A DNA stretch of 64,000 bases, from NCBI GenBank assembly GCA_938075305.1, contig CALJGV010000014.1:153484-217483 (forward strand), in the 5' to 3' direction. The position numbers were made by a program, and so were the translations under genes. Every line of letters starts with the position of its first letter. The stretch's first letter is position 1. The notes beneath the pieces are model-generated. The model saw only the letters and a list, made by a program, of their open reading frames with translations, did no database searches and had not been told where the DNA came from. Source of the stretch: an uncultured bacterium (lineage in GTDB: Bacteria; Planctomycetota; UBA1135; GCA-002686595). Below, one piece after another: positions 33,516 to 43,500 of the stretch.

Positions 33516-34713
33516 GTCCCAGGCCCTCCTCGCGGGCCTCGATGTGGCGGGCCGTGCGGCCCGCACCGAGCGCTGCGACCTCCGCACCGCCCGCGGGCGG
33601 TTCCTTTCGGCGGACGTCAGGATCGACCGGGATCAGCCGGGCTTTGACCGCGCCACCATGGATGGCTACGCCGTGGTCCCGGACGGCGAGCGGGTCGAGT
33701 TCGACGTGGTGGCCACGGTCACCGCGGGGACCACCCACGAGGGGACCCTGAGCGCCGGTCAAGCGGTCCGAATCATGACGGGCGCGCCCGCGCCGGCGGG
33801 GACCACGGTCGTGCCCGTGGAGCGGACGGCGGCCCTCGATGACGGGGCGCGGGTACAGCTCGACGAGCGCCCGCTGCCGGAAAAGAACATCGCGTGGCGC
33901 GGTGAGGACGCCCGCGAGGGTGACACCCTCGTGGCCCGCGGCACGCGTCTCGCCCCCGCGCATCTCTCAGTGGCCGCCATGGCGGGCGCCGTCGAGGTGG
34001 AGGTGTTCCAGCGTCCCCGGGTGTCCGTGGTGACGACCGGCGATGAGGTCGGCGCCGCCGGTAAGGCGGGGATCCGGGACAGCAACGGCCCGCTCCTCGA
34101 CGCGCTCATGGCGGCCCTGGAGGTGGAGGTCACCCGCCGCCACGCCCGGGACCAGGAGGGCGAGCTTCGGGCGGCCCTCGAGGCCGCGGCGGCGGACGCG
34201 GACGTGGTGGTCACCACCGGCGGCGTCAGCATGGGGGAGCGCGACCTGGTGCCCGCCACCCTGGCCGAGCTCGGGTACGAGACGGTCTTCCACAAGGTCC
34301 AGGTCCAGCCCGGCAAGCCCGTGCTCGTGGCGAGGCGCGCGGACGGCGCGCTGTTCATCGGGCTCCCGGGCAACCCCGTGAGCGTGCTCGCGACGGCGCA
34401 CCTGTTCCTCATGCCGGCCCTCGGGCTGTACCTGGGCGGCTGGCGGCCGGCGTCCTTCGAGGCGCCCATGGCGGACGCCTACGAGCACCGCGGGCGCCGC
34501 CACCTCTTCCTCCCCGCCTCGTTCGAGGGCGGCGGCATCGTGCCCGCCCGCTGGAACGGGAGCGGCGACCTCATCGCGGCCGCGGCGGCGGACGGGCTCG
34601 TGGAGCTGCCCGTGGGCGCGGCCTTCGAGGCGGGCGCCCCGGTCCGCTTCACCCCCTATGTGGGCCACGCCCTCTCCGAGCGCGCCGCCTTGCCGCAGCG
34701 CTCCGGCCGCTGA
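33499..34713 (+). CDS. moeA: Molybdopterin molybdotransferase MoeA
   Basis: A 404-residue MoeA, which inserts molybdate into adenylated molybdopterin. Characteristic stretches: DQPGFDRATMDGYAV, RIMTGAPAPAGTTVVPVE, the MoCF-domain VVTTGDEVG, DSNGPLLDALM, VVVTTGGVSMGERDLV, KVQVQPGKPVLVARR and GLPGNPVSVL. The C-terminal domain IV is present. The ATG at 33499 was chosen; an in-frame extension to 33466 would add 11 residues of the overlapping Nudix frame. It overlaps the Nudix gene by 17 nt and is followed 69 nt later by Mog, the preceding enzyme of the pathway. The molybdoenzymes served are not in the window. Confidence 0.95.
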   Translation: MITFAESQALLAGLDVAGRAARTERCDLRTARGRFLSADVRIDRDQPGFDRATMDGYAVVPDGERVEFDVVATVTAGTTHEGTLSAGQAVRIMTGAPAPAGTTVVPVERTAALDDGARVQLDERPLPEKNIAWRGEDAREGDTLVARGTRLAPAHLSVAAMAGAVEVEVFQRPRVSVVTTGDEVGAAGKAGIRDSNGPLLDALMAALEVEVTRRHARDQEGELRAALEAAAADADVVVTTGGVSMGERDLVPATLAELGYETVFHKVQVQPGKPVLVARRADGALFIGLPGNPVSVLATAHLFLMPALGLYLGGWRPASFEAPMADAYEHRGRRHLFLPASFEGGGIVPARWNGSGDLIAAAAADGLVELPVGAAFEAGAPVRFTPYVGHALSERAALPQRSGR

Positions 34714-34782
34714 GCGGTGGACGGGGTAGCTCCTCATCTTTCAACCAACCGACTGCGCCCGGCAGCATCCGGGCCTGGACCC

Positions 34783-35319
34783 ATGACCAACAAGGCCAAG
34801 ATCGGCGTCGTGACCGTCTCCGACCGCGCGAGCCGCGGAGAATACGAGGACCTCGGAGGGCCGGCGATCCACGCCACCTTCGAGGACTACCTGACCTCCG
34901 AGTGGGAGGCGGTGGCGCGCGTGATCTCCGATGATCAGGCGCTCATCGAGCGCACATTGGCGGAGCTGATCGACGTGGAGGGGTGCGACCTCGTGGTGAC
35001 CACGGGGGGGACCGGTCCGGCGCCCCGGGACGTGACGCCCGAGGCGACCGAGGCCGTGGTCGAGAAGCCCATGCCCGGCTTCGGGGAGCTCATGCGTCAG
35101 GTGAGTCTCCAGTATGTGCCCACGGCCATCCTGTCCCGTCAGACGGCGGGAATCCGCGGCAAGGCGCTCATCGTCAACCTGCCGGGCAAGCCCAGCGCCA
35201 TCCGCCAGTGCCTCGACGCGGTCTTCCCCGCGATCCCCTATTGCCTCGATCTCACGGGCGCGGCGCGCCTCGAGGCCGACGAGGCCGTCATCAAGGTCTT
35301 CCGCCCGAAGAAGAAGTAG
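34783..35319 (+). CDS. mog: Molybdopterin adenylyltransferase (Mog)
   Basis: A 178-residue MogA-type protein that adenylates molybdopterin before MoeA inserts metal. The motifs are [38 protein letters not shown], and [13 protein letters not shown]. Mog rather than MoaB is favoured by SRGEYED and by the P-R-D-V-T-P-E-A-T motif. The ATG at 34783 fits the known N-terminus; a 6-bp hairpin (34757-34774) lies just before it and might affect translation initiation. It is convergent with the DUF454 gene, with 28 nt between the stops holding a short GC-rich palindrome (35323-35336). Confidence 0.92.
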   Translation: MTNKAKIGVVTVSDRASRGEYEDLGGPAIHATFEDYLTSEWEAVARVISDDQALIERTLAELIDVEGCDLVVTTGGTGPAPRDVTPEATEAVVEKPMPGFGELMRQVSLQYVPTAILSRQTAGIRGKALIVNLPGKPSAIRQCLDAVFPAIPYCLDLTGAARLEADEAVIKVFRPKKK

Positions 35320-35347
35320 GACGCGGGCGGGCCCGCTCCGTGCACGG

Positions 35348-35815
35348 CTACGGTCGGCGGGTGGGGAGGCGCAGGATGTAGCCGGCGCCGACCAGGGCGA
35401 CGACCGCGACGATCACGGACGGTACGGCGCGGTCGCGGAGCGGGACGAGAAGGGCGAAGGTGACGAAGGCGGCCATCATCGAGAGGGCCGTCGCCTTCAC
35501 CCTCAGGCTGACGCCGCGTCCCGCGCGGAAGTCCTCGATAAGCGGTCCGAAGGTGGGGTTCCGGAGCAGCCAGGCATACAGCCGGGGGGAGCTCCGGGCG
35601 AAGCAGGCGGCGGCGAGCAGCAGCAGCGGGGTGGTGGGGAGGCCGGGGACAACGACTCCGATGGCGCCGATGGCCACGAAGGTGAGCCCGAGCAGCGCCC
35701 AGAGGGCGCGGGAGAGCCCAGATCGTGACCCCGCGAGGCGTTCCGCGGCGGCCCGGCGCTCCTCGTCCGTGGGCGGCGAGGGCTCGGGGGTGGCTTGCGA
35801 TTCGGCGGAGCTCAT
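35348..35815 (-). CDS. DUF454/YbaN-family membrane protein
   Basis: A 155-residue inner-membrane protein of the YbaN family, function unknown. The family core is visible: GLTFVAIGAIGVVVPGLPTTPLLLLAAACFARSSPRLYAWLL, then NPTFGPLIEDFRAGRGVSLRVKATAL and two further helices. Here the N-terminus carries ~35 extra polar residues. It is the last gene of a minus-strand run with BatD-like and rhomboid-TPR genes; 20 nt separate it from the rhomboid stop, suggesting co-transcription. Confidence 0.88.
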   Translation of the reverse strand: MSSAESQATPEPSPPTDEERRAAAERLAGSRSGLSRALWALLGLTFVAIGAIGVVVPGLPTTPLLLLAAACFARSSPRLYAWLLRNPTFGPLIEDFRAGRGVSLRVKATALSMMAAFVTFALLVPLRDRAVPSVIVAVVALVGAGYILRLPTRRP

Positions 35816-35835
35816 GGGGCGGTCCGTGCCCGCGG

Positions 35836-36744
35836 TCAGCCCCCGCCCCCGGGGACGGGCGCCGCGGCGCCCGCGGCATCCTTGAGCTCGAGCTCCGCCT
35901 GGATGGCCCGGCGCTGCTCGGGGGTGAAGATCTGCGGGTCCATGGAGATGGCCTCACGCCAGGCCTCGAGGGCCTCCTCGAGTCGCGCGGCGTCCTGGAG
36001 GGCGATGCCGTAGTTCTTCCAGGTGCCTGCGCGCTGGTCGCCCTGCTCGATCAACTGCTCATAGCCGCGGATCGCCGCGTCGAGCCGACCGTCCTGCAGG
36101 TCGCGGTCCGCCTGGAGCCGCACGGAGTACGCCGGGGGGCTGGCGGGCGTGAGGGCGAGGGCCGCCACGACGGCGCCGAGGACGACGGGGGCCACCCAGC
36201 GGCGCCTCATCCCACAGGCGAAGCCCATCAGCCCACCTCCGAAGTGCGCCGCGTTCGCCACGCCGAGCACGCCCAGCTGGGTGAGGGCGATGCAGAGGAA
36301 GAACCACCCGAGGAAGAAGCGGATGAGGCGCGCGTCGATGATGCCGAAGAACCGGGGGTCGACCTTGCCCCTCGCGTAGGCGTAGAAGGCGAACCCGTAG
36401 ACGACGCCTGAGAGGCCGACGGCGCTGTGCATCATGGCCGCCTCGAGGCCGCTGGCGGCGATGGCGCAGAGCAGCGTCAGGACGGCGGTGGCGGCAGACC
36501 CCATGCGCGACTCGATGAGCCGCCCGAGCATCCAGATCCAGTAGACGTTGAACAGCAGGTGGAACGCGCCCCCATGGGGGAGGATGCAGGTCACCAGACG
36601 CCAGGGCTCGCTGAGCGCGAGGCCGGGGATCAGCATGAGGTGCTCGACGCTGCGGCCGGAGGCCTCGGCCAGCACGGCGGCGATGGATCCGACGATCATC
36701 ACCGTCGTGACGGGGAAGCGTTGGGCGTCCTGGAACAGGCTCAA
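35836..36744 (-). CDS. Rhomboid-family intramembrane serine protease with C-terminal TPR-like region
   Basis: A 302-residue protein. Residues ~10-200 are a six-helix rhomboid domain: HGGAFHLLFNVYWIWMLG (His62, Asn66 oxyanion residues), GLSGVVYGFAF with nucleophile Ser112, and ANAAHFGGGLMGFACG with catalytic His167. Residues ~205-280 form TPR-type helices (DLQDGRLDAAIRGYEQLIEQ, KNYGIALQDAARLEEALEAW). Such tails likely bind partner proteins. The catalytic dyad is intact. The start overlaps the BatD-like stop by 4 nt. It is distinct from the rhombosortase at 58.1 kb. Confidence 0.92.
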   Translation of the reverse strand: MSLFQDAQRFPVTTVMIVGSIAAVLAEASGRSVEHLMLIPGLALSEPWRLVTCILPHGGAFHLLFNVYWIWMLGRLIESRMGSAATAVLTLLCAIAASGLEAAMMHSAVGLSGVVYGFAFYAYARGKVDPRFFGIIDARLIRFFLGWFFLCIALTQLGVLGVANAAHFGGGLMGFACGMRRRWVAPVVLGAVVAALALTPASPPAYSVRLQADRDLQDGRLDAAIRGYEQLIEQGDQRAGTWKNYGIALQDAARLEEALEAWREAISMDPQIFTPEQRRAIQAELELKDAAGAAAPVPGGGG

Positions 36745-37862
36745 TGGGGTCCTCCGGGGGCTTGACGGCGCCGTCGAAGGGTCGAGGTCACCGCGAGGAG
36801 CACGATGAAGCCCATCACCGCGGGAGTCCAGCGCAGTCGCGGTTTCCCGGCAGGGTCGGGGGCGGGCTGCTCGTCCGCGGCGGGGGCCCCCTGGGCGCTG
36901 GGTGCAGTGGGCGTTGCGGGCCCCGGCGCGGGTCGGATGGCCACGGGCTGCGGCGCGCCCTCCAGGGTCCGATAGGCCGGCGGATCGGCGACGGGGTCGA
37001 AGGTCACCAGGCGAACCGCGGGGGTGGCGATGGCCGCGGTGGAGGTGGCCTCGAGGTCGTACCAGAAGGTCCGCCCCACCCGTTGGCCGTCCCAGATTCG
37101 CTCGCTGCGGCGGCCGACGACACGCAGGCCTTCCACGGCGTCGAGGCGTGGCTCGGCTCGTCCGTCATTCAGGCTGCCGCCGAGGCATGAGACCCGGAGT
37201 TGGAGGGTCTCGCCGACCATCACCCGGTTGGGCGTCACGCTCACCTCCATGGTCATGCCGCCGACCGCACCCTCGAAGTCGATGGGCTGGTCGGTTTCGG
37301 GGAGGGGCAGCACGTCCAGGGTGACGCCAGCGCCCCGGGCCGCCCCCTCGGTTCGGTCCACCGGGACCGAGCCGCGGACGAGGTCGTCGCGGAACGCGCT
37401 GGCGACCGCGTAGCGTGCGGTGATCTCGGGCAGCGCGGCGGGGCCGGAGCGGAGGGGCCGGGCGAGGGTCGTGAGCCTCAGGCGCGTGACCCTCGGAGCG
37501 GGGTCGAGGTCCTGGGCGCGCGCGAGCCCGCCGTCGAGCACCACCGAACAGTCGCCGGTGTCCACGCGGGGCACGAGCTCGAGCTGCTCGATGGCCCCGA
37601 AGCCCTCGACCTGGACGGGGAGCCCGAGCGGCTGCGGGAAGAGCTGGACGAAGCCGCCCTCGGCGGGCGCGGTCGCGGTGACCTCCAGGGTCAGGGGGAA
37701 TGTCTGCCCCTGGTAAATGTCCCCCGCGGGCAGCTCCCAGCGGAGCTGGACCTCCTGGGCATGGACGGGGAGCGCGCCCGCCATGGCGGCGCCCATGGCA
37801 AGCGCCAGGGGGCGCCAGCGCCGTGGCCGTGCGAGGGGAGGGAGGGGGATGGGTCTTGCCAT
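36741..37862 (-). CDS. BatD-like secreted protein with C-terminal membrane helix
   Basis: A 373-residue protein with an N-terminal signal (RPLALAMGAAMAGALPVHAQ), two immunoglobulin-like regions and a C-terminal transmembrane helix (~345-362) followed by RRRRQ. Strands such as QLRWELPAGDIYQGQTFPLTLEV, and SVTPNRVMVGETLQLRVSC in the second half, are typical of BatD ('oxygen tolerance') proteins, where a P-x-x-[VI]-x-[VL]-G-[ED] motif recurs. No BatA/BatB VWA proteins are adjacent. It begins the minus-strand operon with rhomboid-TPR. The promoter lies in the 79-nt divergent gap shared with the gene at 37.9 kb. Confidence 0.7.
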   Translation of the reverse strand: MARPIPLPPLARPRRWRPLALAMGAAMAGALPVHAQEVQLRWELPAGDIYQGQTFPLTLEVTATAPAEGGFVQLFPQPLGLPVQVEGFGAIEQLELVPRVDTGDCSVVLDGGLARAQDLDPAPRVTRLRLTTLARPLRSGPAALPEITARYAVASAFRDDLVRGSVPVDRTEGAARGAGVTLDVLPLPETDQPIDFEGAVGGMTMEVSVTPNRVMVGETLQLRVSCLGGSLNDGRAEPRLDAVEGLRVVGRRSERIWDGQRVGRTFWYDLEATSTAAIATPAVRLVTFDPVADPPAYRTLEGAPQPVAIRPAPGPATPTAPSAQGAPAADEQPAPDPAGKPRLRWTPAVMGFIVLLAVTSTLRRRRQAPGGPH

Positions 37863-37941
37863 GGGGCGGCCTTGCCTGAAGGAGCGGTGAGACCCTAGCC
37901 CATCGTGCGTCTAGGATTGGAGCCCTGACATCGGATCTCCG

Positions 37942-40341
37942 GTGCCCAAGATCATGATCTCCATCCTCGCCCTCACCGCCGCCGCGGCCCCCCTCGTCCT
38001 GTCCCCGACCCCGAGCCAGGAGGGAGACGGCGCCACGAAGCGCGACGGTCGGGAGGCCCCCGCGCAGCAGGACACCCCGCCGGGGCAGGGCGACCAGGGG
38101 CAGGGCGGCGCCATCCCCGGTCCTTCCCCGCTGCAGCGCGGCGGCCCCGCGCCCGGGAGCCGGGAGGCCATGTGGCCCGCGCCCACGGCGGAGGACTGGA
38201 AGAAGCCGGTGCAGATCACCTGGCAGCGGACCTGGGAGGACGCCATGGCGACCTCGAAGGAGACGGGCAAGCCCATCATGGTCGCGGTCAACATGGACGG
38301 TGAGATCGCGAGTGAGCACTACGCCGGGATCCGCTATCGCGACCCCGAGGTGGGCAAGCTCTTCGAGCCCTACGTCAACGTGATTGCGTCGGTGTACCGC
38401 CACAACCCCCGCGACTACGACGAGAACGGCAACCGCATCCCGTGCCCTCGCTTCGGCTGCGTGACCTGCGGGGAGCACATCGCCATGGAGCCCATCGTGT
38501 ACGAGCGGTACCTGGACGAGACACGGGTCGCGCCGCGCCACATCGGCGTGGAGCTCGACGGGACCGAGTACTACGACGTCTTCTACGCGTTCGACGTCAC
38601 CTCGGTGGTCGAGGCGTGGCGTGAGGGGATCGAGGACCGAGAGGACACCTCGCTCCCGCCGAACAACGACAAGTCCGAGGAGCAGCTCCTGGCGAGCCGC
38701 TCCGTGCGGGACCGCATGCTGGTGGAGCAGCGCTTCCGCCAGGCGAAGCGGCAGGAGCGCCTCAAGGTCCTCGACCTCACCGAGAAGCTCGGGCTCGGCG
38801 CGCCCCTCGAGGTCCTGCGCCTGGCCCTCTTCGGGCTCGACGTGGAGGTCGCTTCGCGCGCCCGGGCCGTCCTTGCGGAGCAGCGCTCCGAGGCGGCCAT
38901 CGACCTCATCGCGGAGGCCCTGGCCGTCCCCATGCCGGACTCCGAGCGAGAGATGCTGATCGCCGCGCTGGAGGCGATGGGGACGCAGTTCCCTCGGGCC
39001 CGCTCCCTGAGCGTGACCCTGCGCGGCCTCGATGAGTCGGCGGGGGGCGTGGAGTTCCAGGCCCTTGCGCGGTCGCTTGCGACCCGGCGGCGGGACGATG
39101 TGGCCGTGGAGCGCTACGAGTTGGAGACCCGCATGGAGCGGGCGGTCTCCCGGGAGGCCGTCAGTCCGGAGGAGCGCGGCCTCGCGGAGCTTGAGCGCGC
39201 CGAGGCCACGCTCCGGCTGGCCGTGGATCCTGGGGCCGGGGTCGGGGTGGCCGCGGGCAGGGGCGCGAGCCAGCGGCTCCAGCGCATGCGCTGCCAGGAC
39301 GCCCTCGACGCGGCGGCGGCGGCCCGAGACCTGGGGGTCGTGAGCTGGCGAGTGGACGCGGTGACGGGCCTCGCGGCCAACCAACTCGGGGATCCGGAGA
39401 CCAGCACGCCGGCGATCCTGCGGGCCTTCCAGGTCATGGTCGAGTCCCCTGACGCTGCCGCCAGCGAGACCGCTGCGGGTTGGATCGGGATGGGGACCCT
39501 CTCCCTCGCGGCCGACCTCCGAATGGCGCAGATCTTCCGCGCGGCCCGGGCCGATGAGGCGTGGCCGAAGGAGTGGATGAGTGAGGTCAACGCCGCCTTC
39601 GATCTGCTCGCCCAGCACCCCCTTGGGACCGAGCAGCAGGTGGCCAAGCACCATGACTTTCTGGTGCGCATGGGGGCGCGGGGCCGAGCCTTCGAGGTCC
39701 TCACGCGGGGCGTCGCAGCCCACGAAGGGAGCTGGGATCTGCACGCCCGTCTGCGAGACCGCTTGCTGGTGAAGGGCGGAGTCAACGGGCTCGAGGAGAC
39801 CTACGCGGTCATGAGCGGCCGGCCGGGCGCGAGCGCGTCGGTCGCCTGGTACGCGGGCTACGCGGGCATGGTGGCCGGCGAGTTCCGCCGCCGCCGCTCG
39901 CAGAACGAGGCGGCCCTTGCCTCCTACGACAAGGCGATCGCTCACTTCACCGAGGCGATCAAGCGCGACCCGAGCGTGGAGGCCACCGCCGCCCACTACT
40001 GCGCCATGTCGCTGGCGGGGAAGGCCGCGGTCAAGCTCGAGCAGGACAAGCTGACCGAGGCGACCGATCTGCTGATCGCTTCCTTCACCCGCTGGCCCCG
40101 TGCGGCGAACGCCCTGGATGGGATGAACGCGTCGGCGGTGACCATCTCCAACTTCGTCTCGGCCAGGCTCACCTGGGCGGGGATGGACGAGGACGCGGCG
40201 CGGCTGGCCGAGGCCCGCGAGGGCCTGCCCACCGAACTCCTGGCGCCGCCGGCCTTCGAGACGCCGCCGAACACCCCCGCCGCACGCAACCGGGATCGCC
40301 GCGGCCGGCAGCGGCGCGGTCGCCAGCGTGAGGGGCGCTGA
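37942..40341 (+). CDS. Secreted thioredoxin-like/helical-repeat protein of unknown function
   Basis: A 799-residue exported protein. The signal peptide is ~1-24, followed by a Gly/Pro/Gln-rich linker (~25-75). Residues ~85-180 resemble a thioredoxin-like fold (WEDAMATSKETGKPIMVAV ... EVGKLFEPYVNVIASVYR) but the CxxC is replaced by MDGEIA. A cluster CPRFGCVTCGEH lies just after. The remaining ~600 residues are helical repeats, with HEAT-like units first and TPR-like units at ~665-740 (ASYDKAIAHFTEAIKRDPS). The tail RRGRQRRGRQREGR is strongly basic. The start is GTG at 37942 or ATG at 37954. No partner or substrate is evident. Confidence 0.75.
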   Translation: MPKIMISILALTAAAAPLVLSPTPSQEGDGATKRDGREAPAQQDTPPGQGDQGQGGAIPGPSPLQRGGPAPGSREAMWPAPTAEDWKKPVQITWQRTWEDAMATSKETGKPIMVAVNMDGEIASEHYAGIRYRDPEVGKLFEPYVNVIASVYRHNPRDYDENGNRIPCPRFGCVTCGEHIAMEPIVYERYLDETRVAPRHIGVELDGTEYYDVFYAFDVTSVVEAWREGIEDREDTSLPPNNDKSEEQLLASRSVRDRMLVEQRFRQAKRQERLKVLDLTEKLGLGAPLEVLRLALFGLDVEVASRARAVLAEQRSEAAIDLIAEALAVPMPDSEREMLIAALEAMGTQFPRARSLSVTLRGLDESAGGVEFQALARSLATRRRDDVAVERYELETRMERAVSREAVSPEERGLAELERAEATLRLAVDPGAGVGVAAGRGASQRLQRMRCQDALDAAAAARDLGVVSWRVDAVTGLAANQLGDPETSTPAILRAFQVMVESPDAAASETAAGWIGMGTLSLAADLRMAQIFRAARADEAWPKEWMSEVNAAFDLLAQHPLGTEQQVAKHHDFLVRMGARGRAFEVLTRGVAAHEGSWDLHARLRDRLLVKGGVNGLEETYAVMSGRPGASASVAWYAGYAGMVAGEFRRRRSQNEAALASYDKAIAHFTEAIKRDPSVEATAAHYCAMSLAGKAAVKLEQDKLTEATDLLIASFTRWPRAANALDGMNASAVTISNFVSARLTWAGMDEDAARLAEAREGLPTELLAPPAFETPPNTPAARNRDRRGRQRRGRQREGR

Positions 40342-40347
40342 TCATGG

Positions 40348-40396
40348 CGGGGCGGCGATTCGGGCACGACCAGCGTTGAGACATCTCGCCGCCCCG
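40348..40396 (+). terminator. Candidate hairpin terminator
   Basis: A perfect 11-bp stem (40348-40358 pairing with 40386-40396) with a 27-nt loop begins 6 nt after the stop of the thioredoxin-like protein gene. The stem is G/C rich; no T-tract follows. Confidence 0.4.
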
Positions 40397-40546
40397 GCGT
40401 GGGGGCTGCGCACGTGGATCGTCAAGGAAGTGTCTCACCTCTGGCGAGTCTCCACCGCGGCGCGGTGGGCGGGCGCCGGACGGCTATAGTCGTGGGATCG
40501 CCCCGGGGGTTCCTGGGGTTGGCAGCTACCTGCCAGGCGCATCCCC

Positions 40547-43500
40547 ATGATCCGACTCTCCCTGGTCGCGGCCCTCGTCGCCGCGATGCCCGCGTTCTCG
40601 CCGCTCCTTGCGCAGGACGAGCCCCTGCGTGGCCCACGTAAGATCGATCCCCGCTGGCATGCGCTGACCCACGCACGCCTGATTCCCTCGCCGGGAGCTC
40701 TGGTGGAGGACGCGACCATCGTCCTCCGGGACGGCGTGATCGTCTCGGTGGAGACCGGAGGCGAGGCGCCCGCGGGCGCCCGGGTCTGGGACTGCTCGGG
40801 CCTGACGGTGCACGCGGGGTTCGTGGAGATGTACGCCGGCGTGGAGGCGCCCCTGCCGGACGCCACCGGGCTGGGCGGCTACTGGCAGTCGGAGAAGGTC
40901 GTGCCCCAGCGCTCGGCCCTCGACGGGGAGCGACTCATCGATTCCGAGGTCGAGTCCCTGCGCGGCGCAGGGTTCACGGCGGCGGCGATCGCGCCCTCCG
41001 ACGGTGTGCTCGGAGGCTCCTCTGCTGTGGTCGCTCTGGGCGCTGGCGAGGGGGACGTGGCGGCCGCCACCCCCGAGGTGATTGAGGACGGGGTGTACCA
41101 GACCCTCGCGTTCCGTCGGGCGAGCTGGGGTAGTGAGGGGAGCCTCGCGTATCCGAACTCCGAGATGGGGGCCATCGCGCTCATCCGGCAGGCGCTCATG
41201 GACGCCGATCATCACGCCGCTTGCCTGGGCGTGGACGCCACCGACGTGACGGGCCACGAGCCCCCGCAGCCGAACGAGGCGCTGGACGCGCTCCGGCGCG
41301 GCGGAGCCCCGTTCCTCTTCAACGCCTCCAGCGAGCTACAGCTCCTGCGCGCAGCCCGCCTCGCGGACGAGTTCAACCGCCCGGTCATGGTGTTGGGCTC
41401 TGGGACGGAGTTCCGGCGACTCGACGCCGTGCTCGCCGCCGGACTACCCCTGGTGATACCGGTCAACTACCCCGAGGCCCCGGACGTCTCGACCTCCATG
41501 GCGGCCGCCGCCCACAGCCTGCGCGACCTCGCGACGTGGGAGCATGCGCCCAGCAACGCTCGGCGCCTCGTGGATGGCGGAGCGATGGTGGCCCTGACCT
41601 CCGCGAAGCTCGATGACCGCGGTGACTTCATGGCCGGCGTCCGGCAGGCGATCGAGCGTGGCCTGGATCCCGAGGACGCGCTGCGCGCCCTGACGGTCAC
41701 CCCGGCCAGGCTGCTGGGCGTGGACGATCGCCTCGGGAAGGTCGAGCCCGGGCGGCTGGCGCACCTTGTGGTCCGCACGGCGGACCCCTTCGATGAGGAC
41801 TCCGAGATTCGGGACGTGTGGGTCGCGGGGCGCCGCTTCGAGATCGAGGCCGCGCCGGCGGACACTCACGAGGGCGACTACGCCTTCCGGCTCGAGACCG
41901 CCGACGGTCCCATTGAGGGCACCCTGCGCCTGAAGAGCTCCTCCAGCGCCGAGGTCCTCGTGGGAGAGGACAGCATCGAGCTGAATGAGCTGAAGGTCGG
42001 GCCGCAGCACATGCACTTCCACCTGGAGGCCGAGGCCCTCGCTCCCGAGGGCGTCTTCTCTGGCACAGGGCTCTTCGAGGGTGAGGCCATCCATGGCTCC
42101 TTGGTGGGGCCCGACGGCGCGATGATGCGCTGGTCGGCGACGCGTACGGGCGACGTACCCGACGAGGATGAAGATGCCGATGAGGCGGAGGAACAAGGCG
42201 GCGCGGCCGCTTCCTCCGCTGAGGACGAAGGCGACGCGGAAGCAGCCGAGGGCGAGCCCGAGGTTGGGACCGAGGCGCCCGATCCGTCCATGGGAGCGGA
42301 GTCCAGCGAGGATCAGCCCCTGCCGCTGCCCTTCGGGGCCCACGGCCTCATGTCCTACCCTGAGTCCGAGACGGTGCTGATCCGCAACGCGACGGTGTGG
42401 ACCGCCGCCGACGCGGGCATCGTCGAGGGCGCGGTGATCCTCGTCGAGGACGGCAAGATCCGTTACGTGGGCCCCGAGGCCCTGGCGCCCGTCCCCGACG
42501 GCGCGCGGGTCATCGATGCCGAGGGCGGCCACGTCACTCCTGGCCTGATCGACTGCCACAGCCACACCGGGATCAGCGGCGGGGTCAACGAGACGGGCCG
42601 CCGGGTCACCAGCGAGGTGCGCATCGGCGACGTCATCAATCCCGACGACATCAACTTCTACCGGCAGCTCGCGGGCGGCCTCACCGCCGCCAACCTGCTG
42701 CACGGCTCGGCCAACGCCATCGGCGGCCAGAACGCGGTCATCAAGCTTCGCTGGGGCGCGAGCCATCCCGAGGACATGAAGGCCCAGGGCGCCATGCCCG
42801 GGATCAAGTTCGCCCTGGGCGAGAACCCCAAGCGCGTGGCCGCCGGGACGGACCGCTCCGACGAGTACCCCCAGACCCGCATGGGCGTCGCGGCGCTCAT
42901 CGAGGACCGCCTGGTGGCGGGCCGCGAGTACCGTGAGAGCCTGGCGCGCTACGCGGCCCTCTCCGAGTGGGAGCGCGCGCGCACCATGCCCCCGCGCCGG
43001 GACCTGGAGCTCGAGGCGCTCGGCGAGATCGTCGCGGGCGAGCGCTGGATCCACTGCCACAGCTACCGCCAGGACGAGATCCTGATGCTGGCCCGCCTGG
43101 CCCAGGCCTTCGGGTTCAAGATCGGCACCTTCCAGCACGTGCTCGAGGGCTACAAGGTCGCCGAGGAGATTGCCGAGGCCGCCGTGGGCGCCTCGACCTT
43201 CTCGGACTGGTGGGCGTACAAGTTCGAGGTGGTGGATGCCATCCCGCACAACGCGACCCTCATGAGCGACGTGGGCGTGAACGTGTCCATCAACTCCGAC
43301 AGCAGCGAGCACGCCCGGCGCCTCAACACGGAAGCCGCCAAGGCGGTGAAGTACGGCCGCATGGAGCGAGCCGAGGCCATCAAGCTCGTGACCCTCAACC
43401 CTGCCATCCAGCTGGGGCTGGGCGACCGCACGGGGTCCATCGAGGTGGGCAAGGACGCGGACCTCGCCATCTGGTCCGGCGACCCCCTCAGCTACCAGTC

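Noticed and set aside
37165..39996. A 943-codon open frame on the minus strand across the BatD-like and thioredoxin-like genes
   Set aside because: Long antisense frames are expected at 70% G/C; the predicted product is His/Arg/Gly-rich with no domain, and real proteins with signal peptides run on the other strand or frame.
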